This document shows, piece by piece, positions 1 to 11,785 of a stretch of DNA of 64,000 nucleotides. Each line of letters opens with the position of its first letter. The first letter of the stretch is position 1. The position numbers and the translations under genes are program-made. The notes beneath the pieces are model-generated. The model was not told the DNA's origin and did not search any database. It saw nothing but the letters and a program-made list of their open reading frames with translations. The stretch spans positions 30,989,679 to 31,053,678 of the forward strand of contig JAFMSR010000019.1 of the NCBI GenBank assembly GCA_022818135.1, read 5' to 3'. Source of the stretch: Saxidomus purpurata. Its lineage: Eukaryota; Mollusca; Bivalvia; Venerida; Veneridae.

Positions 1-1631
1 ACCGTCTGTACAGCCGTGGCGACACTTGCCATCGGTCTGAAAGCACAGACCAGCGGAACAAGTCTCGGCACAAGTTTTGTTACAATAGTCGCCGTAAAAG
101 CCTACTGAACACCCACGAAAGCATTGACCATCTTCACTATAGCAGAGATTATTTTTGCAACTTTTGGAACACGGTTTATCACAACTACTACCATAAAAGC
201 CTTCTTTGCACCCTTGGCGGCATTTGCCATCTTGGTGGCATACGCTACCGATACAGTTTTCTGAACACTTCTTGTTGCAGCTGTCACCGTAGTTACCGCG
301 TTCACAGCCTCGAATACAGTTTCCATTCTCCTGAGCACACAAACCATCAACACAGTTCACAGAACATGTTCTATTGCAATGTGTTCCATGAAAACCGGGG
401 CTACAGCTGTGATAACATTCGCCGCTTTCTTTGTGGCACAGTCCATTATGGCAATTCTCAGAACAAGAAAAATTGCATATTTCCCCAAAGAAACCTGCTT
501 TGCAACCACAATTACATAATCCACGTTCGAGGTCACACGAATCGTTGATGCAATTTTCTGGACATGTCTGGTTACAGTAAGATCCATAGTAACCCTTCTT
601 ACAAACAAGGAAAATACCACTCTGATTACACAAGGATGCATTATCAAAATTAGTGTGACATTCACAGTTCTTTGAAAACAAACTTGAAGTTTCACCATCT
701 CTAAAACTTCCTAAACAACTGCCTATTGCAACGTCACATTTCCCAGTGAAGCAACCCAGAGGGCAGGCCTTATCGCACGTATCACCCCATGTTCCAGTTT
801 TACACCCTGAAGAACAACGTCCAGTTGACTGATCACATAAATTGTTTAAGCATCCGTCTGGACAAGGTGTCGCACAATTTGTCACGCCAGTTCCATTGAA
901 ATACCCATCAGCACATTGATAGCAAATCTGGTGGTCTTGGTGGGTTTTCCAACCATACTCTCGTGCACATCTGACGCAGTGATTAGGACATATGTTGTAA
1001 CACCTTCTGCCGTAGTAGCCGTTTTTGCAACCCAACGTACATCCTCTGGAGCGGTCACATGTATTATCAACGCAACAGGGACAATTCGCAGACCGACAAT
1101 TTAAAGCTTGTACTGCTAACAGTTCTGTTTAGAAGTAAAACAAAATATATTGTGTGTGTTATAATATTTAATATTTAGGTTTTAAATTATACTTTGCTAT
1201 TTTGAGCCTATCACTATATATATATGGGCGACAAGTTAAGTTACAGTTTGGTTTCGCTTTGTTATGCATTTTGATCGATTATGTTACACCCTTACACCGA
1301 AATGCCTTTCTACAGTTGAATAAAACATGTATACTGTTCATTTATAGCTTTTGAAAACACCAGAATTTGAAAAACAAATAGTAAAGCGATATAAACTGTC
1401 TTCTAAATATTTTAGATTCGCTATTTTAGCTTTTATTGCGGAGAATACTGTCATTTAGTCCTTGGCTTTAACAGTTTGCTCCAATAACAGTTAATAAGCA
1501 CTACCATATACCATGTGAGCTAATTGGGTCACTGTATAAGTATGCGTTCATATATAAAAGAAATAATAAAACTACAAACCTGCTATTAAAACAAGAAAGG
1601 AAACTTTTACCAGATGTGAGGTTTTAGCCAT
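1..1631 (-). CDS. Secreted multiple EGF-like domain protein, 5' part (MEGF/SREC-like), runs off the left edge
   Basis: Exon 1 is 1580-1631: Met codon at 1631-1629, 17 codons plus one base, then donor GTTTGT. Exon 2 is 1124 down to 1, after acceptor AAACAG, and reads 374 codons without a stop up to the window edge. The join is in phase and gives a hydrophobic signal peptide (about residues 1-24) followed at once by Cys-rich repeats. At least eight blocks of about 40 residues have the form C-x3-C-x-G-x-C-x5-G-x-C-x2-GC-x2-GFYG-x2-C; examples are GCKEGFYGSSC and GCSVGFYGDYC. Several N-x-S/T sites (NGT, NAS, NQT, NDS, NFS, NRT, NKT) fit an extracellular, glycosylated product. This architecture is that of the MEGF10/scavenger-receptor-F group, which binds ligands or apoptotic cells in other animals. 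Whether a membrane segment and cytoplasmic tail exist cannot be seen. Ligand and role are unknown. Exon 2 has no in-frame initiator of its own, so short Met-started frames here are shadows. Confidence 0.88.
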
Positions 1632-2793
1632 AATGCTACGTCGTTTGGTGTGTTGCAAAATAATATCAAATCTTTGTTACATGTAGATGTATCAAATTTA
1701 CGAATATTCTAAAACACGGTAAGTTTTACTCTGAATAAGTCATATTGCATATACATTATAAATTTGTAAAAGCATCCATTTTGCTGACGTAATGTAACAC
1801 GATCATTATCTTTTAATGTTTTAGAAATAGCACATATACACGAACACCAGATTATTTTTTTATATAACCCACAATCAGTAGTTCCAGCAGATTTTAATGT
1901 TTTTAATATCTAAAACTAATGAGAGCACACTGTTAGTCACTAACTTTCTTTGTCGTCATACTATTAGATTAAAAATCCTAAAGTAGGTGATACAATATGT
2001 TCTGTCTTTATATACTTAAGGACAAAACTTCTGCTTGGTTCGACAATTTTCAACAAAATTTTAATTTTAAGTTACTTTTAATTTTTTGGATGCAAAGCTA
2101 TTGATTAAGATAAGTAAAATTTTGTAAACCTAAAACGATGAAAATCTTATATTTTTTACAATCGTAAATAACAAATTTTTCGATTTCAATTTTTGTGATA
2201 GTTTACGCACACGACTTTTGTCTTTAAGTATATTTGAGACTAAGATGCTTTCTGAAGGACATTAATAAGCAGTTTATTTAGGGTCTACTTGTATGAGATG
2301 ATTAATTGTACTTGACTGAAGAGTCAAAGTTTAGTGCCATTTCCGTTTACACGATTGAATTACAAGGTTATTTTAGAGAGTCATAGTCTCATACTGAAAT
2401 TTGTTTTACATTTATCAATTGTTAATCTTTAATTTAGTAGAATCTAGGCAACGATTAACCATATTTATTTGCAGCTACATTTAAATTAAATTTAAAAATA
2501 GAGTGCAATCATCCGAAACAATTATACCCAAATATAACCATATATCTAACTGGGTAATTAGGAAACATAAATGATCAGATTCCTAGTGTATAACATACCT
2601 CGGAACGGCTGCATGACTGCTATAATTATGCAAATTGTTTTTCTTTAGTAATTGGAAGAAAGGTTAATTGCACTCTAAAAATACTGCGGAAAACGTTTGC
2701 AAAAAATAGGTTATAAACAAAAATAGTTAGAACACTACAGATTATGCGTTGGCGTTAGTGACTTCACTTCGTCCCTAATTACTTGTTTACTGG
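1632..2793. other. AT-rich intergenic DNA upstream of the EGF gene
   Basis: This holds the presumed promoter side of the minus-strand EGF gene. I see no coding frame, clear TATA context or recognised repeat. Confidence 0.5.
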
Positions 2794-3175
2794 TTAAAGA
2801 GGCACTGCCGATAATTGGCTTCAAATTAAATTATACTTCAAAAGCATAAATAATAGAATATTTGCAAGTATTATTACTTCTCCTAAAAGTTTAAGCTATA
2901 CGTTTCGGTCATTATCGGTAAAATCAGCGTTTTAAAATTTGTGTCAGTATCGTAAAACATTCAATAATTTATGTAAAGTTGTTGTTGTACCGTAAATGGA
3001 TGGATAGCCATTTATTACAGAAAGTTTCTATATTGATTATTTGTGCTGAAGTGAGGCATATTTCGATATAATATGTTGTTCTTTAAAATTGTATTTATTT
3101 ATCATTTTACGCTCATTGAACACATTATCTATGTTTCGAGAATATAATCTTCTAGATGTCGGGAGTGTCCCTTAA
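2794..3175. repeat. M1 miniature inverted-repeat element (piggyBac-like TTAA type), near full length
   Basis: A 374-bp body lies between TTAA at 2794-2797 and TTAA at 3172-3175. The ends begin AGAGGCACT and finish GGGAGTGTCC, which are imperfect inverted repeats. The interior aligns by eye along its length with the copy at 26791-27150 and, inverted, with 60747-61080. There is no coding frame, so it is non-autonomous. The TTAA target points to the piggyBac superfamily, but that is inference. Confidence 0.75.
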
Positions 3176-3410
3176 ATAAATATAATCTGCTAGAAGGAGG
3201 GAGTGCCCTTTTAAAAAAATAACTTTTTATAAATGTATAATGCAAAATTGCGTTGTTATTATTCCAATGTTACAAAAGGGAATAAATGCTTTTTTAAATA
3301 TTAAGAACTAAATCTCATCGTGGTAGTGATAGAAAGGTTTGATTTCGTGGTCCTTTAACTTAGAGGAGTTTGTTAAAGCCCTGCGATCACGAATAATTTG
3401 CCTAAGCTAA
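3176..3410. repeat. M1 terminus fragment and AT-rich spacer
   Basis: Around 3190-3217 a second M1-type right end (CTAGAAGGAGGGAGTGCCC then TTTTAA) follows directly on the full copy. The rest is featureless AT-rich sequence. Confidence 0.5.
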
Positions 3411-3695
3411 AACAATGAATTTACTGAGAGAATGATGATAGAACTGTGTTTTAATTAATCTAATATAATTGACGTACGAGTTATTTTGTATTCATGTCAT
3501 TCCTTCACAAACAAGTGTACTCGGAAATCATTTTTATTTTTTTTGTACCATTGGTAAAGATTGAATAATGAACTTACTGAGAGAACAATGGCAGAACTGT
3601 GTTTCAATTACTCTAATATTGATGTATGTGTTATTTTGTAGTCATATCATTCCTTCACATTCAAGTTTAGTCAGAGAGCATTTTGTATTTTTGTA
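3411..3695. repeat. Direct duplication of about 130 bp
   Basis: The block starting at 3411 (AATGAATTTACTGAGAGAA, then a stretch ending in CATTCCTTCACA) recurs from about 3567 (AATGAACTTACTGAGAGAA), about 155 bp downstream. The two copies are diverged and non-coding. Confidence 0.6.
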
Positions 3696-4044
3696 ATATC
3701 GTTGAAAAACACTGCCATATACAATGTATTTATAACATGTATCCTCGATAATGTAATAAATGTTTTGTTTTTGTACCAATATTGGTCAGTGTTGCCGATA
3801 AGGACACATTTTATTTTTTCATGGTACATCGTATTACAAATGTAACAAATAATTGTAAACATCCAAAGTTACCACATTCATTTGAATTTTAAAATTAATG
3901 AACAAAACTTATTTAATGTAAAAGTATCTCAACTGTAAATTAATCAACCATTCAAACTAACGCCACCTAGACATAACAGTTGGAAAACTGTAGCTAGTTG
4001 TATGAGTTTAACGCTAGTTTCAACCGTATTCAGTCATTTTTAAA

Positions 4045-4245
4045 GGCGGGCAGTTTACCTAACCATCGTTCCTTGGAGTAACCAGTACCAGACTCTTCAC
4101 CTTGGTAAGAAATTGACAACTTTCTCACATGAGGAGACATGGTCGGTAGCAGGGAACCCATGACCCCCAATCTATGAGAGGTTACAGTGATTTCAAGTCA
4201 GCATCTTTACAACTCGACCACGAAGGCCGGCAAACTGTAGCAAAC
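4045..4245 (+). repeat. SINE-C-like dispersed repeat
   Basis: Its left part (GGCGGGCAGTTTACCTAACC, then ATCGTTCCTTGG) matches 46549-46580. Its right part (GTTACAGTGATTTCAAGTC through ACTCGACCACGAAGGC) matches 52175-52225, so it shows the uninterrupted form of a repeat that is split there by a 5.5-kb insertion. A diverged reverse copy is at 8730-8880. Confidence 0.5.
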
Positions 4246-4874
4246 AGAAGGTAATACCCGTAGAATGTGCCCGATACAGGGAAATTTAGAACATTACAAA
4301 ATGTATCCTAGTACTAAATTAATGCAAATGTATCATACAGTACTGTGCGAATAGCAATTCAACTAGGAACAAGTTGAAAGCGTGTTCCATGTGTGAAAAA
4401 TAATATGTATTTTTGATAATGTTTCTATTTATTTTATCAACAAAACAGTTCGATATTGTTACTGGATATTTTTGTCTCTTGTTTGGATGATTTCAAAATG
4501 GGACAAGCCAGAAAAAGACCTAGACTTGATTAACCTATTTTTGGCGCATGCTTGTGGTACTGGAAAATGAGAATAAGAGAAAAGGGGAGGCTACACAGAG
4601 TCGAGTAATCTGAATTCGTTTCTAGTTGTGTCTCTTAAAGTTTTATCTAACATAATTGTTGTTTAGTATTTTGAGACACAAATACAAAAAATTTAGTTAA
4701 CAAAGTATCATCTGTTACAGATCAAGTCCAAGGCTAAAGTGCAACTTGGCTTCATCGGCCGGATTCAAACTTAGTTCGTAAAATATAGTTTTGTGAACGA
4801 TTTACCTACGAGACATTTTACGATACTTACACTCTTCAAAATCTAAATGTTACCATACATACTACACATGCTAG

Positions 4875-4945
4875 TTATCGTGTGTGCACGGGGGTGGGGC
4901 TGTTTGGGGAGGCTGCGTTTTGGGTAGGTTCCCTGTTTGTATGTG
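4875..4945 (+). repeat. Retrotransposon 3'-UTR fragment (family R1)
   Basis: The segment GGGGAGGCTGCGTTTTGGGT followed by CCCTGTTTG matches the end of the longer copies at 28385-28430 and 41862-41905. It is short and truncated at its 5' side. Confidence 0.6.
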
Positions 4946-5009
4946 GATTATTTGTTTTTGTACTGTTTGAAAATGTTTAATGTTGCATAAACCTGGTCCA
5001 TACTGTAGA

Positions 5010-5162
5010 AATATAGGGTTAACTATTTTGTAATTCTGATATTTGCAACTGTATATATATACGGCTGTTAATGGGCGGTGACGGCGTAAGCAAGAGCCGT
5101 TAAAAGTATTTGCGGTCATTAAAAGCCGTATATTTATATTGGTGCAAATGTCAAAATCACTC
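5010..5162. repeat. M4 palindromic miniature element
   Basis: The sequence starts GGGTTAACTATTTTGTAAT, reads through TATATATACGG, and returns as an inverted version ending near CAAATGTCAAAATCAC. A related copy with the same inverted ends is at 13797-13966. It is non-coding. Confidence 0.55.
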
Positions 5163-5334
5163 GACCAACCCACATTTTCCCAAATTGCGATAATTACTGA
5201 TAGTTCTTCGTGGGACTGTATATACGTTAACTTATTAAACGTCGCAAATTTAAACGATGTAACAAATCAGTGTCGACGTTACAACGGAAGAAACAAAAAG
5301 GATATGTTATAGCTCATGATTTACGATAACAAGA

Positions 5335-5905
5335 TCTTACAATTTTAAAGAACTGTCTGAAATTAACATGTTTTAGAACGAATCAGCAATTAAAAACGTT
5401 TCAGTAAAAATTCAAGTATTGCTGTATTTTTGGAATAATGCGCTCCCAAATTATAAAGCGTTACAAACTTGTTTGTTAGTTGTGCTTATGGTTCACCATC
5501 CTTTTTCAAGCTATATACGGTACGACCTATAGAGAGACCGATACATATACAAGGGAATCCGAGTACCAGACCCTAGCTCTTTTACGAATAGACCCCTTGG
5601 TTCTTGTTTACGTGCCCGGCGTAAAGCACCGATACACGTGAGACTACCTCTGGGTTTCTAACCAGTTCATCTCTAGATGGGTTGGAAAAACTGAAAAGCG
5701 ATTCTGAAATTACCAGTGCCAAGGCCGAGCCAAGGATTCGAACCGGGGACCTTCGGATTGGTAGTCCAGAGCGTTAACCACTCGACGACCGCACCTCCTT
5801 AGCGTTACAAACGCTTTCGCATTTCAAATATAAAATATAAGTTATAGCGGTCCAAAAGTTCCTTCTAGGGCACATATTTCATAAATATTCTCAAGAATGC
5901 AAAAT
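5335..5905. repeat. M2 miniature element interrupted by a SINE
   Basis: The left piece (about 5335-5468, with AACTGTCTGAAATTAACATG) and right piece (about 5801-5905, with CAAACGCTTTCGCATTTCA) align with successive parts of the intact M2 copy at 9509-9866. They are separated by a SINE flanked by a 12-bp duplication. Both outer ends are worn. Confidence 0.7.
5469..5800 (-). repeat. SINE-A, tRNA-headed, with 12-bp target duplication
   Basis: Read on the minus strand, this begins with a tRNA-like head with an A-box-like GTCGTCGAGTGGTTAACGC and a B-box GGTTCGAATCC, followed by a non-tRNA body. The target duplication AGCGTTACAAAC is perfect at 5457-5468 and 5801-5812. A second copy lies in plus orientation at 7845-8190 and shares the body, including the stretch ending GAGCTAGGGTCTGGTAC. 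Confidence 0.85.
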
Positions 5906-7844
5906 ACTTTTGTTGTCTTAGTAAGTAGTCTTGGGAAAACTATTTTATTACCTGAATGATAACGTCTACTTTTCTTTAATACTCAACACTTAATTCTTGC
6001 AACGGTCAGTTACGCTAAAGAATGTAATACCCTGCTTTGATAATGGTCAATGATAAGTTCGCGCCATACATTCAGCTCAAAATTCAGCATATTAATAACG
6101 CAATGCGAAGCCTATTGAAATTAATATTCATTTCAGACTATTCCTGTCGAACTAGCTAACGCCAAATCACAACGCATTGTAAGACGATTCTGCAAGGTCA
6201 ACAGAATGCAAGTGAATTTCCTTCAATATAATAGGAAAGAACCTGTGTTACGTAAACATATACCGTGTACGGAAAAGAACTGGTATTGGCATACTTATTT
6301 GGTTTATAATCTGCTAAACGCATTATTCAAGTTATCACAACGTTTACTTGTAACGGAAACACACCGAAAAACGTCATATTGATGCATCCTGTTCAGTCAA
6401 GTGTGTCTGTACTATTAAAAGTATATTCATTCGTTTGAAGTTCAATAATATAGCGGTGCCGTCAAACCAAGCTTACCAACATTTTCATGGGTGAATAGCG
6501 ATTTATTACAGAAGGCCGCTATATTGGTATTTAAGGTCAATAACATACATTGAATTTTGTTTCCATTTATTCCATCTTAAACATATGCAGAAAATCTTCT
6601 GCAATTTGGAGAGTATGCTCATTTAAAGAATAGGCTAATTTGAATTAGCTATCAGAAAATTTCGACAGGCGCTAAGCAATTAATATCAATACATTAAATT
6701 ATATGAAAATTCAAAAGTGACGCTTCGGAAAAACGTTCGCCATTAATATCGACTGTGCCAACATTTTGGAATTGTTTTTCGTTTGCACGCATACTTGTAT
6801 TACATTGTACCTATCAATATATCAATATTATATCAGACAGCATCAAGTAAGATGCTTAAAATAGAACAAATGATTGAAAAACGTGTAAGGAACGAGTTAT
6901 ACTGTATTATAGTTCCTATCAGTGGAGAGTAAAAAAAAATCAAACCTTCACAAAAAAGGCGCATTTACATTTTTTGACTATGATGGTAAAAATAGTTTTC
7001 AACCGTATTGGGCTATATTCAGACGAAATAAAACTGTCAGAAAGTCGTCGTGCAAAAAGCATTAAATTACTGCAGAAGCTCGATGCATGATATTATATTT
7101 AATTTATTTACTATCTGTATCTCTGTCAACGCCGGCCTTTTCATTCGATTAACAATTTTAATAATTGATAGTAAGTATTAAAAAGTTTTCTGTCAAATGA
7201 AATCACGGTTGTGGAAAATGAGTTTTTAAAGCAGTTTTATTTTTCAGTGATATTTGATCGCGCTTGACCGATTTTATTTATAAAAACTGACACAGATATG
7301 ATCTTTGATTAATTCTCAATTTCACGACTCGGGAGCAAACAGACCTTTTCGCGCATTCTATGAAATGGATCTTTCGCGACGGTTTTTATTGTGTAAAATA
7401 AAATAAATCAGTGCGAATAATACACAATAAACATAATGATATTCTACTTTATGTTTATTTCAGTTAACGCTAGATAAAGAAAGTACTCTCAACTGTTTAT
7501 TACAATTGGTTGTTACATGTATGTAATTACTTAAAACTGATTTCGTTTTAGGATTCAACCTCACTTATAAACTGTTCAGATGTGACTGTGTTGCAGTCAA
7601 TCATTTGAGTATGTTATATATATTTTGCGAATGTGTACACAATTTTGGCCTATTCACACTTGTATATTATTATCTAAGAGTTGATCTGCAGTGGTTTATA
7701 GGTAAGTCTATTATCTTGTAATGATTGTGATTTTTGCAAAATATATTAGAGTTATATTACCCTTCAAAATGGCCAAATCAAGAAATGGTAACGAGAGAAG
7801 CTTAACACACAGTAGATGTTTTGAAAACATAGAAGAATTAAGCT
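5906..7844. other. AT-rich intergenic DNA with repeat scraps
   Basis: Recognisable pieces are: 6340-6420, an inverted match to 33840-33935 (GTGTGTCTGTAC and the CCGAAAAACG stretch); 6450-6490, an M2 core fragment (TAGCGGTGCCGTCAAACCAA); and 6490-6530, an M1 core fragment (GGGTGAATAGCGATTTATTA) fused directly to it. The rest shows no gene or named element. Confidence 0.45.
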
Positions 7845-8190
7845 GGTAGGTGCAGTAGTCGAGTGGTTAACGCTCTTGACTACCAATCCAGAGGTCCACG
7901 GTTCGAATGCCGGCCGGGGCACTGGCAATTTCAGAAAGGTTGTTCAGTGTTTCCCACCCATCCAGATATGAACTGGTTAGAAACCCAGAGGTAGCTGACG
8001 TGTATCGTTGCTATACACAGGACATGTAAAAGAACCAAGTTGTCTTTTCGTAAAAGAGCTAGGGTCTGGTACCCGGATTCCCTTGTATCTGCATCTATCT
8101 CTCTTCAACCTGCGCCTGTCAGGAGTCTTGGCAAGTTCACCCAGGGAGATATCCCAGGGTCGGCCGGGACTATAAACAATCAAAGGAAAA
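7845..8190 (+). repeat. SINE-A, tRNA-headed, plus orientation
   Basis: A-box-like TAGTCGAGTGGTTAACGC lies at 7856-7873 and B-box GGTTCGAATGCC at 7900-7911. The downstream body is shared with the minus copy at 5469-5800. The 68-codon minus-strand frame across the body is incidental. I could not define a clear target duplication. Confidence 0.8.
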
Positions 8191-8349
8191 AAAGGAGAAG
8201 AAACTAGTTATACGGGGTTGTTTCTCTACTTGGCAGATACCAATTGAAATATACAAAACAAAAAGGATAAAAAGATTTGATAGACAATTTTTTTTTACAT
8301 ATTTTCTCTTTATTGATTGCAAATACAACTACATTTTTGTATTATACAG

Positions 8350-8497
8350 ATGTATTCATTTTTGTTATAAATTGTTCGATATAATTATGTTGTTCTTAAA
8401 AAATGGTGTTTAATTATCATCTTATGTTCATGGAACACATCATTTATGTTTGGATAATATTATAATCTACTAGGTGTAGAGAGTGTCCCTTTAATTG
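8350..8497 (+). repeat. M1 element, right-end fragment
   Basis: It matches the right 40% of M1: the TATAATTATGTTGTTCTT stretch, then the TCATGGAACACATCATTTAT region, then AGAGAGTGTCCCTTTAA with the TTAA end. Confidence 0.65.
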
Positions 8498-9504
8498 ATA
8501 GTTCCGGGGCGTTTTTAAAACTGTTAGTAAATTACAGTCTGCTAGCAACAAGTTCATGTATTTCAAACCGCCATTTAAAATGCTTAAACTTTACTGATCT
8601 TTTTCGTTCAGTTCAGGGTATATAAAATCTAGAACACTTACATGTAAAGAGCAGTTTTTATAGGATTGGACAAAATTTGTTATCCCGCTTCCTTGATCAA
8701 ACGGTTAATATTACTGAATCGAAATTGTTAAACCTGTCTCACATTCAGACTTAATAGGTTCGAAACCCAATACCAATTTGTCTCATAGTGTGCGAGAGTT
8801 GGCAATTACATTGTCCTTACGGAGGAAAGGAATCAAGTACTGGTCCTTCCTAGGAACAATGGTCATGCTCACTGATAAAATACGTACGTTTGAAACGTGT
8901 ATAAAAGCCCAATTTAACATTCATATATAATCTTACCTAACTTTAGAATAATATAAACTATGAACTGCTAGCATGTTGTTGCATCTATTACAGTTAAATT
9001 ATTGCAAGTTAAATGTTTGTGAATAATATAAACGCATTGGTTAACATCTTTTTAAATCAATTATCTATAAATGCCATGACAAGTTATTGTTACAAAGTAA
9101 GGTTTAAAAGTATTGAAAATACATTATTTTGCGGTGTCTCCACTTTCGATTCATGTTCTTTGTTAAGAGAGTTTAATGGTCCATCTCGCAACTAAAGGAG
9201 GTTTTTTTTTCAATACATTTAATCAGGGATTTAATAAACGATTCAATTTTGAAAGCAAAAGAAAATTTATGATCCTATTTTGCACGGATGACAACTCCAC
9301 GCTATATTCATTCAAAACAAATTGACTGAATATCGATTATTACCATTCGCGTCTTTGTAAAAACAATATCGTCCATTTTCCTTCGAGCATGTCTAATAAT
9401 TCGTGATACTCGCCATTTAACGACAGGAACGGTCTCGCTAATCGGGTTTAACATAAACTTTGAATTATTCACATGTTTCGAATACTTTGACCCTTTGGCT
9501 ATTT
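8498..9504. other. Intergenic DNA with a SINE-C-like reverse copy
   Basis: About 8730-8880 reads on the minus strand like the SINE-C repeat (CATTGTTCCTAGGAAGGACC, then CAGTACTTGA) and has a B-box-like GGGTTTCGAACC. A 60-codon plus frame at 9013-9195 has no family resemblance and is not called. Nothing else is recognised. Confidence 0.45.
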
Positions 9505-9870
9505 TTAACAGCTGCTCGTTTTCAGATTTTGGTCAAAAAAAGAAGGTTCTTTGAACTGCCTGAAATTAACATATTTTAGAATGAGTCATCAAATAAAAAG
9601 GTTCCAGTATAAATTCATGAAAAGCTCTTCTGTATTTTTGAAATTATTTGGTACCAAATTGAAAAGCGTTTGAAACGATTTTGAAATTCCAATATAAACA
9701 TACAGTATAGCGGTGCCGTCAAACCAAGCTCACCAATATTTTCAACAGATTTTCTCAAATTGTTATCTATAGACTTTTCTTGTGTCGTTGATTCTAGCCA
9801 TTACGTTCAGTACAGTTGTATATCATTTTTGAGAAAAAAAAATTCACAGGAAACTGAACGAGCAGTTTAA
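9505..9870. repeat. M2 miniature inverted-repeat element, near full length
   Basis: TTAA at 9505-9508 and 9867-9870 bounds about 358 bp. The left end is CAGCTGCTCGTTTTCAG and the right end is CTGAACGAGCAGT, an imperfect inverted pair. The core carries the family hallmark TAGCGGTGCCGTCAAACCA. It is non-coding and non-autonomous. Confidence 0.8.
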
Positions 9871-11219
9871 AAACGCGAGATACAACTTCTTTTGTATTAC
9901 TAATAATAAATTGTAAAATAAGTAACTTATAATTTTTAAGATCATATTTACATTTTGGGACCCCATTGGAAATACGTCTCTGACTTGCATGGGCTATTAT
10001 GCATATAATTTATGTTTTAATTTTATCATTTTGGAGAAATTAAATATTTTTTTCACCATTGAATTTCAGCGAGCAGCTTTAACGAACCATGACAAATTGA
10101 CTTTTTATCCCAACTATCTGTTTTAGCATGGTTCAAAACACCTCTTTGAACAAACTGACAGTATGTCATTTTATTTTTTTTCTGCGCGAGTTAACCCAAG
10201 GTATGAAGTTGGTTCGAATATTAAATAAAATAAAAAGCTATTAATAATGCACACGCTGGCTGTTGGTTTGGTTATTGCTTTTGCCGGCAAAGTTAATATA
10301 GCCATACGTTTAGTAAGTGCATTATAATTTCAGGATACCTATTTTAGTTTCCCAGCTCATTTTGCTCTTGTAGATGTAAGTAATGCACATTCATGAACAA
10401 CTGTGGTAATCTATTTTACACTATCATTCAGCGTGACAACATATATATAAGAAAAGACGGGATAATACGGAGCTGTAATATGCATCAGTAGAAAAGTAAG
10501 TTGACGTTTTCAACAATCAATAAGGAATGATACACACGAATTTATCTTTAGTTAATTACAGGTAATCCATTTTAGGTTGCAAAAGTATTTACATATACTA
10601 AGTACTATGTTGGTATGTATTTAATGCATTCTTCAACATATGTTGTTTTCCCATGGAATAGAGACAATACAAGTGCTGATATAATTAAGGTTCTTTGCAC
10701 AGTTTGAGTATTTTTAATATCTGCTATGTAACGGCCTGTGCTTATGAAACATGTCTCGTGCTCAACTCAGTTTTTATTTATAAAAATGTTTCAAACAAGT
10801 TTTCCGTAAATATCTTAATTGAGTTTTGAGCTATAGCAATTTTCCTTCTTATAATATATGGTAATAGAGTTCATAAGAGCCTCGTTAAATGAAAATATTA
10901 AGGAGATAATTATAACGGTAAGTTTGAGGGTTATTAGACACCTAGCACTTAATCCTCTATCTAAATGTTGCAATTTGTACTCAAAAAAGTTCCGCAATTG
11001 TATGACTTTGCAAAAAAAGTAATATAGGAAGATAAAAGCAATATAAAGAAGGAGAATTCAAATCTTTATTAAACACAGGGATAAGTTTTGAGTTGGTATG
11101 GAAAAATTCTAAATAGACCACAGTACTGCATATATGCATATAACATAAAAGACATGGGAGTCATTTTGTCTAATGACTGTTTGAAATATGAATAAATTTT
11201 CATGTTTAAAACTCAAGGA
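9871..11219. other. AT-rich intergenic DNA
   Basis: I see no gene, tRNA or repeat that I can match elsewhere in the window. Short open frames (for example 10815-10997, minus) lack any family signal. Confidence 0.4.
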
Positions 11220-11785
11220 ATTATAACCCTGACAAGACAAAAAGTGCAATAAAGGGCTTGCCATTGATCGTCATTCAATTTTCGCTAAGATAGGACAAGC
11301 CTGAGTTAATGACCTTGTACACTGCACTTCCTATCAATGTCCTCTGTCTGTGTGTAAAGTTTAAACAAATTCCTTTGTATGCTTTCGGAATTATGTTCCG
11401 GACAAAAGTGTTTTATAAACAATAATTAAGGTGAGATAACTCACAAATAGAGTAAGATACGGTTATGATATTTAGACACTGCACTGCGTCTTATGTCTTC
11501 TGTAAGTGTATGCAATTTGAATTAATTGGTCAGTACTTAAGGAGTTATAGGCCGGACAAGAACACTCAATAAAGGGAGATACTTCAAAAATGGGAAAAGC
11601 TAATGTTAAAATCCTTGTACACTGCAGTTCCTCTCTATGTCTTCTGTTTGTTAGTAAAGTTTAAATAAATTCCCTTGAATACTTTCGTTACGGTAGTTAT
11701 GCTCCGGACAAAAGTGTGACGGACGGACGCACGGACAGAGCCCATTACCATATCCGCTCCGCCTTGGCGGGGAAATAACAAGCAC
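11220..11785 (+). repeat. Tandem repeat of about 150 bp, three copies, with terminal GACGGACGG block
   Basis: The motif CACTGCACTTCC...TTATGTTCCGGACAAAAGTG recurs at about 11317, 11478 and 11619. The array ends in TGACGGACGGACGCACGG followed by CGCTCCGCCTTGGCGGGGAA. The same plan, with a diverged unit, is seen at 36830-38370. This type is dispersed in mollusc genomes and is non-coding. Confidence 0.7.
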
